Notes: generated by a model from the letters alone, not told the origin. A stretch of DNA of 39,098 nt from Oscillospiraceae bacterium (GCA_015066405.1 SVOM01000015.1:1-39098), one strand, 5' to 3'. Shown: positions 1 through 8,969, numbered from the stretch's first letter. Translations and numbers: made by a program.

Positions 1-933
1 GATAAGGTGCCGCCGATAGTACCCGCGGTAATAGAATTTGTTGATATTGCAGGTCTTGTAAAGGGTGCATCAAAGGGCGAGGGACTCGGTAACAAATTCC
101 TTGGCAACATCAGGGAAGTTGATGCCATAGTTCACGTTGTCCGCTGTTTTGAAAATGATGATATTATTCACGTTGAGGGCTCTATTGACCCCGCACGCGA
201 TATTGAAACAATTGATTTGGAACTTATCTTTTCTGATATGGAAATGGTTGAGCGCCGAATTGCCAAAACAACCAAAGATTTAAAGGGCAATAAAACACTA
301 CAAGGCGAGCTTGATTTCTTAAAAGAATTATATGCCGTGCTTGAAAGCGGAAAATCGGCAAGAAGTATGAGCTTGACTGAGGAGCAAAGTGAGATTATGT
401 CTACACTTAATCTTTTAACCGCAAAGCCCATAATCTATGCCGCTAATATGAGCGAGGAAGATTTTTCGGGCGGCACAGTCGATAATAATCCGCACTTTGC
501 AAAGGTTACCGAAATTGCTAAAAGAGATAACGCTCAGGTTTTACCCATTTGCGCCGGACTTGAGGCCGATATGGTTGATATGAGCGAGGAAGAAAAGCTA
601 ATGTTCTTGGAAGAACTCGGACTTGAAAGCTCGGGCCTTGACCGCCTTATACAAAAAAGTTATACGCTTTTAGGTCTTATCTCATTCTTAACGGCCGGCG
701 AAAAGGAAGTTAGAGCATGGACTATAAAGAATGGTTTTAAGGCACCACAGGCGGCTGGTAAAATTCACAGTGATTTTGAACGCGGCTTTATTCGTGCACA
801 GGTTATCGCATATAAAGATTTGGATGAATGCTCAAGCCTTGCAAATGCCAGAACAAAGGGCCTTGTACGTACCGAAGGCAAGGAATATGTTATGGTTGAC
901 GGCGATGTTGTAGAATTCCTTTTCAATGTATAA
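1..933 (+). CDS. ychF: Ribosome-binding ATPase YchF, 5' truncated by window edge
   Basis: The frame is open from base 1, so the N-terminal P-loop lies outside the window. What remains begins with [20 protein letters not shown], the G3 region of the Obg/YchF family, followed by the family's [12 protein letters not shown] segment. Around residue 148 (counting from base 1) it reads AANMSEED, where canonical GTPases have NKxD; this NxxE type of motif is the basis for ATP rather than GTP preference in YchF. The C-terminal TGS domain is complete ([20 protein letters not shown] and [12 protein letters not shown]). YchF is a cytoplasmic, ribosome-associated P-loop ATPase linked to translation and oxidative-stress control. 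The metallopeptidase gene follows after 47 bases. Confidence 0.95.
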   Translation, partial: DKVPPIVPAVIEFVDIAGLVKGASKGEGLGNKFLGNIREVDAIVHVVRCFENDDIIHVEGSIDPARDIETIDLELIFSDMEMVERRIAKTTKDLKGNKTLQGELDFLKELYAVLESGKSARSMSLTEEQSEIMSTLNLLTAKPIIYAANMSEEDFSGGTVDNNPHFAKVTEIAKRDNAQVLPICAGLEADMVDMSEEEKLMFLEELGLESSGLDRLIQKSYTLLGLISFLTAGEKEVRAWTIKNGFKAPQAAGKIHSDFERGFIRAQVIAYKDLDECSSLANARTKGLVRTEGKEYVMVDGDVVEFLFNV

Positions 934-980
934 ATCGGATGTGTTTACAAACCATAAATTAGTGAGAAAGGGATGGTTTT

Positions 981-1673
981 ATGCCTTATTTTTATGGAAT
1001 TGACTATTACTATTTAGTGCTTGTTGTACCCGCTATTTTGATATCACTTATAGCACAAATTATGGTAACAACCGCATTTAATAAATATTCAAAGGTAAAT
1101 TGCTCGTTAACGGGTGCCGAAGCGGCAAGACGCGTGCTTGAAAAAAGCGGAGTAAGAAACGTAAATATCGAGCGCGTAGCAGGTAATCTTACCGACCACT
1201 ATGATCCCAAAAGCAATACAATTCGCTTGTCCGAAAATGTATATGACAGTACAACGGTGGCGGCAGTAGGTGTTGCTTGCCACGAAGCAGGGCACGCGGT
1301 GCAATATGCAAAGCAGTATATTCCTATAAAAATACGCGCGGCGGTTATTCCGATAACGCAAATCGGCTCAAAATTATCTTGGCCGCTGCTCTTTATCGGT
1401 TTATTGTTTAATGTGTCTGTTCTTGTAGATATCGGCATTGTGTTTTTCGGCTTGGTTGTACTTTTTCAGCTTATAACCTTGCCGGTTGAATTTAATGCAT
1501 CAACCCGCGCAGTTTCGGCTATTAGAGATAATTATTTATTGACAAATGATAAGCAAATTAGCGGCGTAAAGCGTGTGCTTACCGCCGCCGCAATGACCTA
1601 TGTTGCAGCACTAATGGTATCACTCGCACAAATGCTGCGACTTATTCTGCTTTTCAGCAAAAGAAGACGATAG
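981..1673 (+). CDS. YugP-type membrane zinc metallopeptidase
   Basis: This 230-residue membrane protein has a hydrophobic N-terminal segment (about residues 8-30), a HEAGH zinc-binding motif at residues 101-105, and further hydrophobic segments at about 125-170 and 200-225. That layout and length match the Zn_peptidase_2 / YugP family of putative membrane metallopeptidases. The AAVGVACHEAGHAVQ context and the later PVEFNAS segment are typical. The substrate is not known. The RBS AAAGGGATGG precedes the ATG. The stop codon overlaps the AGGAG that serves the next gene, so the two are probably co-transcribed and translationally coupled. Confidence 0.88.
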   Translation: MPYFYGIDYYYLVLVVPAILISLIAQIMVTTAFNKYSKVNCSLTGAEAARRVLEKSGVRNVNIERVAGNLTDHYDPKSNTIRLSENVYDSTTVAAVGVACHEAGHAVQYAKQYIPIKIRAAVIPITQIGSKLSWPLLFIGLLFNVSVLVDIGIVFFGLVVLFQLITLPVEFNASTRAVSAIRDNYLLTNDKQISGVKRVLTAAAMTYVAALMVSLAQMLRLILLFSKRRR

Positions 1674-1683
1674 GAGAAAAAAT

Positions 1684-2400
1684 ATGGCATCCTATAATAT
1701 TGCCGGCTTAAAGGTTAATATGGATTTAAAGTATGCGTATCTTGCCGATAAAGCACAGCTCTATATGATAAGTGAGCAAAATGATATGTCCGCCGATATT
1801 ACCATTAGCGTAAGTAAGGAGCGGCTCGATAATTGTGCAAAAAAACAACGCGGTACCGATTATATGCCCGAATATGAATATGTTTTGGCAGGCGGCGATT
1901 TTTATTTTAATTTGCTTAGATTTAACGGTATGATGCTACATTCTTCCGCCGTTGTGGCAGATGGCTATGCCTATCTTTTCTCGGCCGATAGCGGTGTCGG
2001 AAAATCAACTCATACATCCCTTTGGCTAAAATTGCTGGGGGATAGGGCATACATACTAAACGATGATAAACCCGCGGTGCGTGTGGTGGATAATAAAGTT
2101 TTTGCATACGGCACCCCATTTAGCGGAAAAAATGATATAAATGAAAATAAGTGTGTGCCGCTTGGTGCTATTTGCTTTATTGAAAGAGCGAAGGAAAACT
2201 CTATCAGAAAACTCACACCGAGTGAGGCAATACCGCTTATTTTAGCCCAAACCCAGCGCAAACCCGATAGGGAAATTATGGAAAAACTGTTATTGGTGCT
2301 TGATATGGTTTTATCTCGAGTGAGTGTTTATAAGCTTTGCTGTAATATGGATGTTTCGGCGGCAGAGCTCTCATTCAATACAATGAAAATCACGGAGTAG
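1684..2400 (+). CDS. HPr-kinase-like P-loop protein
   Basis: This 238-residue protein carries LHSSAVV (about residues 85-91), a Walker A loop SGVGKSTHTSLW (103-114) and ILNDDKPAVRV (124-134), followed by YGTPFSGK. This set is characteristic of clostridial proteins that resemble the C-terminal kinase domain of HPr kinase/phosphorylase and PEP-carboxykinase-type folds. They are normally annotated as hypothetical or HprK-like. It lacks the N-terminal domain of true HprK, and no HPr gene is nearby, so HPr itself is an unlikely substrate. The S26-like protease gene begins 3 bases after its stop codon. Related kinase genes are often found near small peptidase or RiPP-type genes, but no precursor peptide is visible here. 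The true substrate is unknown. Confidence 0.75.
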   Translation: MASYNIAGLKVNMDLKYAYLADKAQLYMISEQNDMSADITISVSKERLDNCAKKQRGTDYMPEYEYVLAGGDFYFNLLRFNGMMLHSSAVVADGYAYLFSADSGVGKSTHTSLWLKLLGDRAYILNDDKPAVRVVDNKVFAYGTPFSGKNDINENKCVPLGAICFIERAKENSIRKLTPSEAIPLILAQTQRKPDREIMEKLLLVLDMVLSRVSVYKLCCNMDVSAAELSFNTMKITE

Positions 2401-2403
2401 AAA

Positions 2404-2859
2404 ATGAAAGTAACTCTTGAAGAAATTTTGCCCGTTATCGAAGAGATTTTAGAGCGCGAGGGTGAGGTAACCTTTACCCCAAACGGCAACAGTATGCGAC
2501 CAATGCTTATTAGCGGCCGTGATACCGTAACACTTAAAAAGAACGATGGGCCGCTTAAAAAATACGATTTACCGCTCTATCGTAATTCATACGGTAAGTT
2601 TATTTTACATAGGGTAATAGGAAGAAATCGTGCCGGTTATATTATGCGCGGCGATAATCTTTTATATAAAGAATACGGCATTGTTGATGATGATATTATC
2701 GGCAAGGTTGTAAGGTTTACGCACAGCGGCAAAGAATATTCGGTTAATAATTTTGCCTATAAAATCTATTGTGTGCTACGCAATAACGCACTTACTGTTT
2801 TGCTGCGCCGTGTAAAGCTTAAAATCAAAATGTTATTTAAAGGCGGTAAGGTACGATGA
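2404..2859 (+). CDS. S24/S26-family serine protease, S26B-like
   Basis: This 151-residue protein has the signal-peptidase-type nucleophile block NGNSMRPM (Ser30), then KFILHRVIG (His69) and MRGDN (Asp84). A Ser/His/Asp arrangement with HRV is that of the ER-type or SipW-type S26B signal peptidases, rather than the Ser/Lys type of bacterial LepB. Unlike a true signal peptidase it has no clear N-terminal membrane anchor, so it may be soluble or associate with a partner. It lies 3 bases after the HprK-like gene and overlaps the downstream lipoprotein gene by 4 bases (ATGA), which indicates tight co-expression. Its substrate cannot be read from the sequence. Confidence 0.8.
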   Translation: MKVTLEEILPVIEEILEREGEVTFTPNGNSMRPMLISGRDTVTLKKNDGPLKKYDLPLYRNSYGKFILHRVIGRNRAGYIMRGDNLLYKEYGIVDDDIIGKVVRFTHSGKEYSVNNFAYKIYCVLRNNALTVLLRRVKLKIKMLFKGGKVR

Positions 2860-3782
2860 AAAAACTAACCTTATTGCTTTTAATATTAATACTGCTTTTT
2901 ACGGGTTGCACCGCACCTAAAAAACCTTCAAAAAACGAAACCGAAAGTGCTTCATCATCGGTTACACAAAACACAAACGTAACCCCAAAAGAGGATGGCG
3001 TTTATACAGTTGAAAATTCGACCGACACCACAACCTTTGCAATTTTTTCAGATGCACACATAGGAGAAGAAATGCGCCATGTAAGGACGCTGAAAAATGT
3101 TAGTGCGTGGGTTAATACTCAAGAGAATATAAATTACGTTTTGTTTTTAGGCGACAATATACATTATGGCTATGCAGCAAATAAAACACTTACGCAAAGC
3201 CAGTTGGATTTATTTAATAAGTATGCGCCTACACTAAAAAAGCCCTATTTCGTATTACGCGGCAATCATGACCCCGATGTTATGGAATTTGAGGATAAGA
3301 TGCTTATTGAATGTGGCAGCACAAACGTTATTTGCTTCTTTGCTGATTATTTTATGACCGACCCTAATGATGCCCTTCAAAATACGGGTAAAGTAAGTCC
3401 CGCGATGCTTAAATGGATAGAAGAGGCTCTTAAAAAATCTTCGGGAAAACGAGTTGTATTTGCTTGTCATTATGCTATCGCCGATAAGGACGGTACTAAC
3501 TTTACATCTCCGATTTTACCCAAAACTGATGAAAACGATTTCGGTAGAGAAAAGCTGCTTAAATTAGCGGAACAATATGATGTTGAACTATATTTTAACG
3601 GGCACGAACACAATAAAAATTGTCCGTCAGCAACTGTAGGGAACATAACAAACTTTAATATCGGCAAATTTACACACGTATTTGCAGTGGTAAGTTTATC
3701 GGCAGACGGCGCAGTTATTGAAATTCACGATTCGGATTCACCCGAGACGGTTATTAAAACAACGGAATACAAGTTTAAATAA
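2856..3782 (+). CDS. Secreted lipoprotein metallophosphoesterase
   Basis: The 308-residue product begins with a lipoprotein signal peptide (hydrophobic residues 4-16, lipobox-like FTGC, Cys18) and a Ser/Thr/Asn-rich linker. The calcineurin-like phosphoesterase core follows: SDAHIG (65-70), GDN (99-101), RGNHD (135-139), a CHYA histidine near 206 and NGHEHN near 250. These are the metal ligands of the family and are in the expected order. It is therefore predicted to be a dinuclear-metal phosphoesterase anchored on the outer face of the membrane. The substrate is unknown. Its ATG overlaps the stop of the protease gene, with a GGCGGTAAGG RBS upstream. Confidence 0.88.
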   Translation: MKKLTLLLLILILLFTGCTAPKKPSKNETESASSSVTQNTNVTPKEDGVYTVENSTDTTTFAIFSDAHIGEEMRHVRTLKNVSAWVNTQENINYVLFLGDNIHYGYAANKTLTQSQLDLFNKYAPTLKKPYFVLRGNHDPDVMEFEDKMLIECGSTNVICFFADYFMTDPNDALQNTGKVSPAMLKWIEEALKKSSGKRVVFACHYAIADKDGTNFTSPILPKTDENDFGREKLLKLAEQYDVELYFNGHEHNKNCPSATVGNITNFNIGKFTHVFAVVSLSADGAVIEIHDSDSPETVIKTTEYKFK

Positions 3783-3792
3783 GGAGCTTTTT

Positions 3793-6117
3793 ATGAAACC
3801 TTTTAAAATAGTAACAGAAAACGGAAAAATAACCCGTATTTATGATAATAGATACAGCGTAAAGGTTGATATAACCGATGGCAAATGCGAATTCGGCAGT
3901 GTATCTTATACATTGCGTACTGAAGATGTGAACACATTGCCAAAGGATGCAGCCACACCGCACGGCGACCATATTTGCGCGCCCACAGTTACCGACATTA
4001 CGGATGATACCGTAGTAATGCGCGATAAAGAGTACGGTGTTACAACAACTATCAATAATAAAGATTACGGCATAGAAATTGTTTGGGAATACGAAAATAA
4101 TGTATTCTCAAAATTTGCCGCACGCCTGCCGCTAAATTTCTTAAGCCAACCAAATGGTGAGTGGACACATCAGTTTTTGGTGTCATCGCCCTATTTTAAT
4201 AAAGATACGGGTGTGCTTACCTGTATGTTCACAAGTCCCGATAAAAATAATTTATTGCTGGTGGTTAAAACCCACACCGAGTCGTTCCGTATTGTGTACC
4301 CGCCCGAATTACACTTTTTTACGGGCTTTGAGATTATAGATAATCTTGACCGCGTTTACGGAAACACACCCAAAAATGATGGTAGAATAGAAGCGGTATT
4401 AACACCCGTTTCTTCATATTCCGAAGCACTCGAAAAGTCGAGCGAAATACTCGGCATACCCGCAGCGTCCTATAAATTATCCTCCGCCTTTATCGGCAAA
4501 AAAATAACGGCCGAAATTATAGGCGATTGCGATGAAATTAGGGTAGTGTCCCCATCGGGAGAAATTAATACATATCCCGCGGCTAAAGAAATAGATGTTC
4601 AAACAAAAGAATACGGCTATTATAAAATTATCCCTTGCAAAAACGGCAAACAGGGTATTGAGTGCATCGCATTTTCTCATAATGACTGGAAAACAATGTT
4701 CCTCGACAGTCTAAAATCCTTGCCCGTTTATCGCGATAGAATAATCGGCAAAACGCTTGATGGCACCGATGTATTTATGCCACCCTTTGTTCAGTATGAG
4801 GACTATATCGATACCAACCTTTGCGAGCATAATATGTGGGCTTGGGCGGCGCTTCGTTATATGCAGCACTTTGCCGCCGATAAAGATATTATCGATAATA
4901 TCGAGAATGTCCGCCGCATTATTTTGGCCGATAATGAGTCGGCTTACAGAGAGCGCCAAACCATTATTCCCGTGCCGCAAACTTTTCCTGAAAAAATGGG
5001 AGCTTATAATACATACAGAAGCGACCGCCTACAAGAAGCATTTAACGGCGCTAATATTTTAATTGATTTTTGGCGCCTTTATAAAAATAATGAGTATCTC
5101 GAAACGGCAATAAACGTTGTTTTAAGCTTGATTGATTACTATATGAACGAGGACGGTGCTATTGTCCGCGGTCGCCACGGGGACTATACAACCGTTACAG
5201 CCCTTATATTCCCGATAGCCGACTTGTACGAAATACTGTCTACTCTTAGCGATAAAAGGGCAAAGATATTTAAAGATTATTCCATAAAAATTGCTGATTT
5301 TATGGTAAAACGCGGGCTTGATTTCCCAACCGAAAGCGAAAAATCTGATAAATACACTACCGAGTATGAGGATGGCTCGATTTCTTGCACGGCGCTTACC
5401 GTTCTTTACGTTGCAAGAAAGGTGCAGTACAAAAAAGAGTATATTGATTTTGCAAAGGATGTAATGCAATACCACGATGCATATTGCATTTATACTAACA
5501 ATGCACCAATGTTTAATTCATCACTTCGTTGGTGGGAGAATTTGTGGGAGGGCGATACCGATGGCCCCGCCCTTTGTTGCGGTCATGCGTGGTCAATTCA
5601 GCGCGGTGAAGCGCTGTTTTGGCTCGGTATTGAAAGCAAGGATTCAGCCCGACTTATCGATTCTTATAATACATATATGTCTAACTTTGCAAAACAGGAT
5701 AAAGAGGGCAATATGTATGCCATTTACCAGTGCGAGCCGTGTATTAGCGGTGGCTATGCAAATTCAAAAGATATAAGCCGCCGTTATGCAGTCGGCTTCC
5801 CAAAAACAAAGGACCATACACTTTCTCGCTATGTGTATGCAAGAGCGTATGATACTTGGTTTAAATGCACCGCAGTGCTTGAAGATACGGTTATCGGTGG
5901 CGAAATAACGGATGGAAAACTGATTTCCACAGCTCCGTTTTTCTCAATGCTTTTTGTTGATAGAAAAGGGCAATTGACAGTCAAATCCGATACCCAAATC
6001 GAGATAATTACACCCAAAACGCTTGACGTTTTAAGAGGCGAGATTATCGGCAATACCGATTTCGGCATTATCGTAAAGCCCGATATAAATTGCGAAATTA
6101 CAGTAACTGCAAAATAA
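3793..6117 (+). CDS. Large protein of unknown function, probable (alpha/alpha)-toroid glycosidase-like
   Basis: I do not recognise a named family. The start at 3793 follows TAAGGAGC at the expected spacing, so the 25 codons upstream in this frame belong to the end of the preceding gene. The 774-residue product has no signal peptide. The first 300 or so residues look beta-rich. From about residue 330 onward there are repeating amphipathic helices with aromatic-rich motifs such as EHNMWAWAALRYM, SSLRWWENLWEGDTDGP and CCGHAWSIQRGEALFWLG. This recalls six-hairpin glycosidases and polysaccharide-lyase-like toroids, with a small beta tail at the end. A cytoplasmic carbohydrate-processing role is an inference. 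It is the last gene before a strong terminator. Confidence 0.6.
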   Translation: MKPFKIVTENGKITRIYDNRYSVKVDITDGKCEFGSVSYTLRTEDVNTLPKDAATPHGDHICAPTVTDITDDTVVMRDKEYGVTTTINNKDYGIEIVWEYENNVFSKFAARLPLNFLSQPNGEWTHQFLVSSPYFNKDTGVLTCMFTSPDKNNLLLVVKTHTESFRIVYPPELHFFTGFEIIDNLDRVYGNTPKNDGRIEAVLTPVSSYSEALEKSSEILGIPAASYKLSSAFIGKKITAEIIGDCDEIRVVSPSGEINTYPAAKEIDVQTKEYGYYKIIPCKNGKQGIECIAFSHNDWKTMFLDSLKSLPVYRDRIIGKTLDGTDVFMPPFVQYEDYIDTNLCEHNMWAWAALRYMQHFAADKDIIDNIENVRRIILADNESAYRERQTIIPVPQTFPEKMGAYNTYRSDRLQEAFNGANILIDFWRLYKNNEYLETAINVVLSLIDYYMNEDGAIVRGRHGDYTTVTALIFPIADLYEILSTLSDKRAKIFKDYSIKIADFMVKRGLDFPTESEKSDKYTTEYEDGSISCTALTVLYVARKVQYKKEYIDFAKDVMQYHDAYCIYTNNAPMFNSSLRWWENLWEGDTDGPALCCGHAWSIQRGEALFWLGIESKDSARLIDSYNTYMSNFAKQDKEGNMYAIYQCEPCISGGYANSKDISRRYAVGFPKTKDHTLSRYVYARAYDTWFKCTAVLEDTVIGGEITDGKLISTAPFFSMLFVDRKGQLTVKSDTQIEIITPKTLDVLRGEIIGNTDFGIIVKPDINCEITVTAK

Positions 6118-6155
6118 ACGAAAACCGACAGCTTTAACTGTCGGTTTTCGTTTTT
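6117..6155. terminator. Bidirectional intrinsic terminator
   Basis: A perfect 15-bp stem (AACGAAAACCGACAG at 6117-6131 and its complement at 6138-6152) with a 6-base loop is followed by T residues to 6155. It lies between convergent genes (774-residue protein on +, phosphatase on -). The A-rich 5' flank gives only a modest U-tract on the minus strand, so termination is likely stronger for the plus strand. Confidence 0.9.
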
Positions 6156-6165
6156 AATCTTAAAT

Positions 6166-6888
6166 TCATTCACAAATGTTATCTTCCAACACAAGTACAT
6201 TTATGTGCTTGGTGTCGGCGGTGCCTGCATCTATTGCAATAAGCCCGTTGCCGTAAAAAACATCGTATATATTTTTAGATTTATCGCCCATATTTGCATA
6301 AAATGTGGGCATATGGCCGCAAACAAGGGTTTTGCTTTCAATGGGTGGGGAATCATCGTACTTTTCGGTCCAACGCATAAAACGCGCTTCCTCCCATTTT
6401 TGCTTTGGTATTTTCTTTAAATCCTCGCTTGTGTTACAGCCACTCGGAACCCATCCGTGTACAAAAACATAGTTTTCGGTTTCAAAATAATCTAATAGTT
6501 CATTAAAAAACTCAAAAATTCTATCAACAGTGCTCGTTTTCCCCGAAAAATCTATGGTATCATCGGCGGGGTCAACAAAGTGCTTGCCGAAAAATTCCTC
6601 AAGCGTGTTCATTGTTCCGTTAATGTAGTGGTGCGGTTGTATTTTGCCTGTTTGCAAGAGCTTCAGCAATAAATCCTCGTGATTTCCGCGCAATAACACT
6701 TTGTGTTTTAGTCGCTCAAAAAATTTAAGCGTTTCAAGATTTTCCGTACCCCTATCAAAATAATCGCCGCAACAAATAAGCAGGTGTTCCGTGTTTTCTT
6801 TTTGGAACCCCGCATTTTCAAGCGCTTCTTTTAATATGGAACAGTGTCCGTGAATATCTGAAACCACAAAAATTTTTCGTTTCGCCAT
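6166..6888 (-). CDS. PPP-family metallophosphatase (serine/threonine phosphatase-like)
   Basis: The 240-residue protein has the PPP-family signature in order: VVSDIHGH (residues 8-15), CCGDYFDRG (39-47), LRGNHED (66-72), then FVHGWVP near 143 and VCGHMPT near 191. This resembles bacterial PrpA/PrpE or ApaH-like phosphatases, which act on phosphoproteins or dinucleoside polyphosphates; the motifs alone do not separate these. It has no signal peptide and is cytoplasmic. The RBS is AAAGGCG before the ATG. It lies downstream of prs on the same strand, separated by a long inverted repeat. Confidence 0.85.
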   Translation of the reverse strand: MAKRKIFVVSDIHGHCSILKEALENAGFQKENTEHLLICCGDYFDRGTENLETLKFFERLKHKVLLRGNHEDLLLKLLQTGKIQPHHYINGTMNTLEEFFGKHFVDPADDTIDFSGKTSTVDRIFEFFNELLDYFETENYVFVHGWVPSGCNTSEDLKKIPKQKWEEARFMRWTEKYDDSPPIESKTLVCGHMPTFYANMGDKSKNIYDVFYGNGLIAIDAGTADTKHINVLVLEDNICE

Positions 6889-6915
6889 ATTGTCGCCTTT
6901 CTAAATAGTTATATA

Positions 6916-6952
6916 ATTTGTGCGCCTAAAACAGTATATTAGGCGCACAAAT
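6916..6952 (-). terminator. Long hairpin between prs and the phosphatase gene
   Basis: A perfect 14-bp stem, ATTTGTGCGCCTAA at 6916-6929 with its complement at 6939-6952 and a 9-base loop, lies just past the prs stop codon. On the minus strand it is followed by AU-rich sequence but not by a clean U-run. It is either a weak or partial terminator for prs or a 3'-end stabilising hairpin. Confidence 0.6.
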
Positions 6953-6965
6953 AATTTCTGTTAAT

Positions 6966-8099
6966 TTAGTTATTCTTTGACTTGTACTCGTCTACAACCT
7001 TCTTGATGCGGTCGGCGGGATCAAGTAACTTGCTGATAGAATTATCGTAGTTTAGTGTATCAACGAGTAATGCTATATATTTTGACATATTAACGTTTGA
7101 ATACCACGGTTTTGTGAGTAATTCGGGCTCATTGTAGATAAGGTTTGTTGTGAAAATCTTATCTATATAGCCGTTCTCATAGTATTCATCAAATTTCTCG
7201 TAACCTTCAACAAACAAACCGAAGGTTGAGAAGATAAATATACGGTTTGCACCGCGCTCTTTAAGTCGAGCGGCGATATCGAGCATTGATTCACCTGAAG
7301 AAATCATATCATCAACAAGAATTAAATCTTTGCCCTTAACGTCAGCACCTAAAAATTCGTGTGCTTCGATGGGGTTTTTGCCGTTTACGATTATTGAGTA
7401 GTTACGGCGTTTGTAGAACATACCAAGCTCAAGACCTAAAATAGATGAATAGTAGATACATCTGCCCATACCGCCTTCGTCGGGGGAAACGATCATTGTG
7501 TGTTCGCGGTCGAGCTTAATATCGGGAACTTCACGAAGTAATGATTTAATCATTTGATATGACGCAGTTACATTATCAAAACCGTCGTTGGGTATAGCGT
7601 TTTGTACGCGCGGGTCGTGTGCATCGAAAGTGATGATGTTCTTAACACCCATTGCGATAAGCTCTTGGAGTGCCATTGCGCAGTCCATAGACTCACGCTT
7701 TGTGCGCCTATGCTGTCTGCCTTCATAAAGCATCGGCATAATAACTGTAATTCTTCTTGCCTTGCCGCCGAATGCTGCGATAACACGCTTTAAATCTTGA
7801 TAATGGTCATCAGGACTCATCGGTACTGTTTGTCCGTACATTTTGTAGGTTACACCGTGGTTGAAGCAGTCGCAAATAATATATGCATCAAGTCCGCGTG
7901 CTGTGTGGTTAAGCACACCCTTTGCTTCGCCAGTACCAAAACGTGGGCAGGTGGCGGGAATTACAAAAGACTGGTCTTCCTCAGCACCGCGCCATTGTTT
8001 GAGATAATAATCCACCTTAGATGAAATATCCTCGCAACCGCGCATGCTGATAATTGCAAGGTCGCCGAAAGGTGTGTGTTTAAAGTTGATTTCTGACAT
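6966..8099 (-). CDS. prs: Ribose-phosphate pyrophosphokinase, long clostridial form
   Basis: PRPP synthetase makes phosphoribosyl pyrophosphate from ribose 5-phosphate and ATP for nucleotide, His and Trp synthesis. The 377-residue product carries the ATP-binding segment GRQHRRTKRE (127-136), HDPR (161-164), the flexible-loop KRR (230-232) and the PRPP-binding loop ILVDDMISSGES (260-271). It is longer than the usual 310-320 residues: about 25 extra residues come before the first conserved strand, and the C-terminus differs from the canonical form. This divergent form recurs in Clostridia annotations. The RBS lies in the G-run about 7 bases before the ATG. The gene has its own candidate extended -10 promoter. 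Confidence 0.9.
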   Translation of the reverse strand: MSEINFKHTPFGDLAIISMRGCEDISSKVDYYLKQWRGAEEDQSFVIPATCPRFGTGEAKGVLNHTARGLDAYIICDCFNHGVTYKMYGQTVPMSPDDHYQDLKRVIAAFGGKARRITVIMPMLYEGRQHRRTKRESMDCAMALQELIAMGVKNIITFDAHDPRVQNAIPNDGFDNVTASYQMIKSLLREVPDIKLDREHTMIVSPDEGGMGRCIYYSSILGLELGMFYKRRNYSIIVNGKNPIEAHEFLGADVKGKDLILVDDMISSGESMLDIAARLKERGANRIFIFSTFGLFVEGYEKFDEYYENGYIDKIFTTNLIYNEPELLTKPWYSNVNMSKYIALLVDTLNYDNSISKLLDPADRIKKVVDEYKSKNN

Positions 8100-8129
8100 A
8101 TTTTTACCCCCTGTATTTTTCTAAAATAC

Positions 8130-8138
8130 ATAATACCA
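8130..8138 (-). promoter_or_regulatory. Candidate extended -10 promoter of prs
   Basis: Read on the minus strand the sequence is TGGTATTAT, an extended -10 (TGn plus TATTAT). The -35 position 17 bases upstream is only a T-run, so the call rests on the -10. It lies about 30 bases before the prs start codon. Confidence 0.4.
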
Positions 8139-8186
8139 CAAAAACTGCCATAAAAAAAGAACTTTTTCACAAAACTTTGAAAATTT

Positions 8187-8906
8187 TTAAAATAAATCTT
8201 CGGTTATCTCTTCTACTGCCTCATTTTTTACAATAAAGCGGTGGTCGCCCCGTTTTAAAGCGGTAATTAATTCCTCACTTGTCTTTACGCGGTAGGGGAG
8301 CGCTATGCCTGCGCGGTTGGTCGGCTCACCGGGCCATCCGTGATAATCACTGCCCGATATTATTATGCCGCCGTGTTCTTTTGAGAGCGCTATTGCTTTT
8401 GCATTTTCGTGGGGCTTATTGCCGGCATTGTAAACTTCAATTCCGTCAATTAAATCAACGCGCGGCTCTACATTAGGGTCAATATAACTGCGCTCGCGGT
8501 AGGGGTGCGCTTGGATGAGTATACCGCCCGCTTTATGTAAACGGCGCGCAAACTCATCAATAGTAATTTCAGGTATGTCGGGGTTGTCGGTTAAAAATTT
8601 TAAATCAATGCCGTAACAAAGCATCTCTTTGCCCGAGTCGTACGCGTGCTCTATGCCGAAAATTACATCGAAATCTATCTTATCGCCTTCTTCCTTGGCG
8701 GCAAGATAAGCATCATAATAGCATTTCATTCTTTCTTCCCAGGGAAGCGTTTTATCTACTGCGCTGTTGCCGAATATAAAGTGGTCGGTAAGCACTAAGC
8801 CGGCATATCCCGATTCTTTATATTTGTGCACCATATCTTTGGCGGGCGTCCTCGCACAGCCACTGCAGTCTGATGAGTGGCAATGCATGTCATAACGGTA
8901 AAGCAT
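8187..8906 (-). CDS. PHP-domain phosphoesterase
   Basis: The 239-residue product starts with the PHP metal-binding motif DMHCHSSDCSG (His8 and His10). The other expected ligands follow: LTDHF (about residues 39-43), GIEHAYD (near 92), IQAHPYR (near 162) and a late SDYHG (near 207). This is a stand-alone PHP (polymerase and histidinol phosphatase) protein of the trinuclear-metal phosphoesterase type. Substrates in the family include nucleoside 3',5'-bisphosphates and histidinol phosphate; no his genes are nearby, so a general phosphoesterase is the safer call. A GGAGG RBS precedes the ATG, and a consensus promoter lies just upstream. Confidence 0.87.
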   Translation of the reverse strand: MLYRYDMHCHSSDCSGCARTPAKDMVHKYKESGYAGLVLTDHFIFGNSAVDKTLPWEERMKCYYDAYLAAKEEGDKIDFDVIFGIEHAYDSGKEMLCYGIDLKFLTDNPDIPEITIDEFARRLHKAGGILIQAHPYRERSYIDPNVEPRVDLIDGIEVYNAGNKPHENAKAIALSKEHGGIIISGSDYHGWPGEPTNRAGIALPYRVKTSEELITALKRGDHRFIVKNEAVEEITEDLF

Positions 8907-8940
8907 ATAATTACCTCCTAATATACTAACATACTACTAA

Positions 8941-8969
8941 ATTTTACCTAATATACAAATAGGTGTCAA
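8941..8969 (-). promoter_or_regulatory. Consensus housekeeping promoter of the PHP gene
   Basis: On the minus strand the sequence reads TTGACA (8969-8964), 17 bases, TAAAAT (8946-8941). The -35 is perfect. It is 35 bases upstream of the start codon, and divergent from the promoter of the DUF4886 gene. Confidence 0.85.

Noticed and set aside
949..979. AAACCAT/ATGGTTT inverted repeat around the RBS of the YugP-type gene
   Set aside because: Only 7 bp with a 17-base loop in AT-rich sequence; likely chance.
1684..2859. RiPP biosynthesis cluster
   Set aside because: The kinase/protease pair recalls RiPP loci, but there is no precursor peptide, PqqD-like protein, radical SAM enzyme or ABC exporter here.
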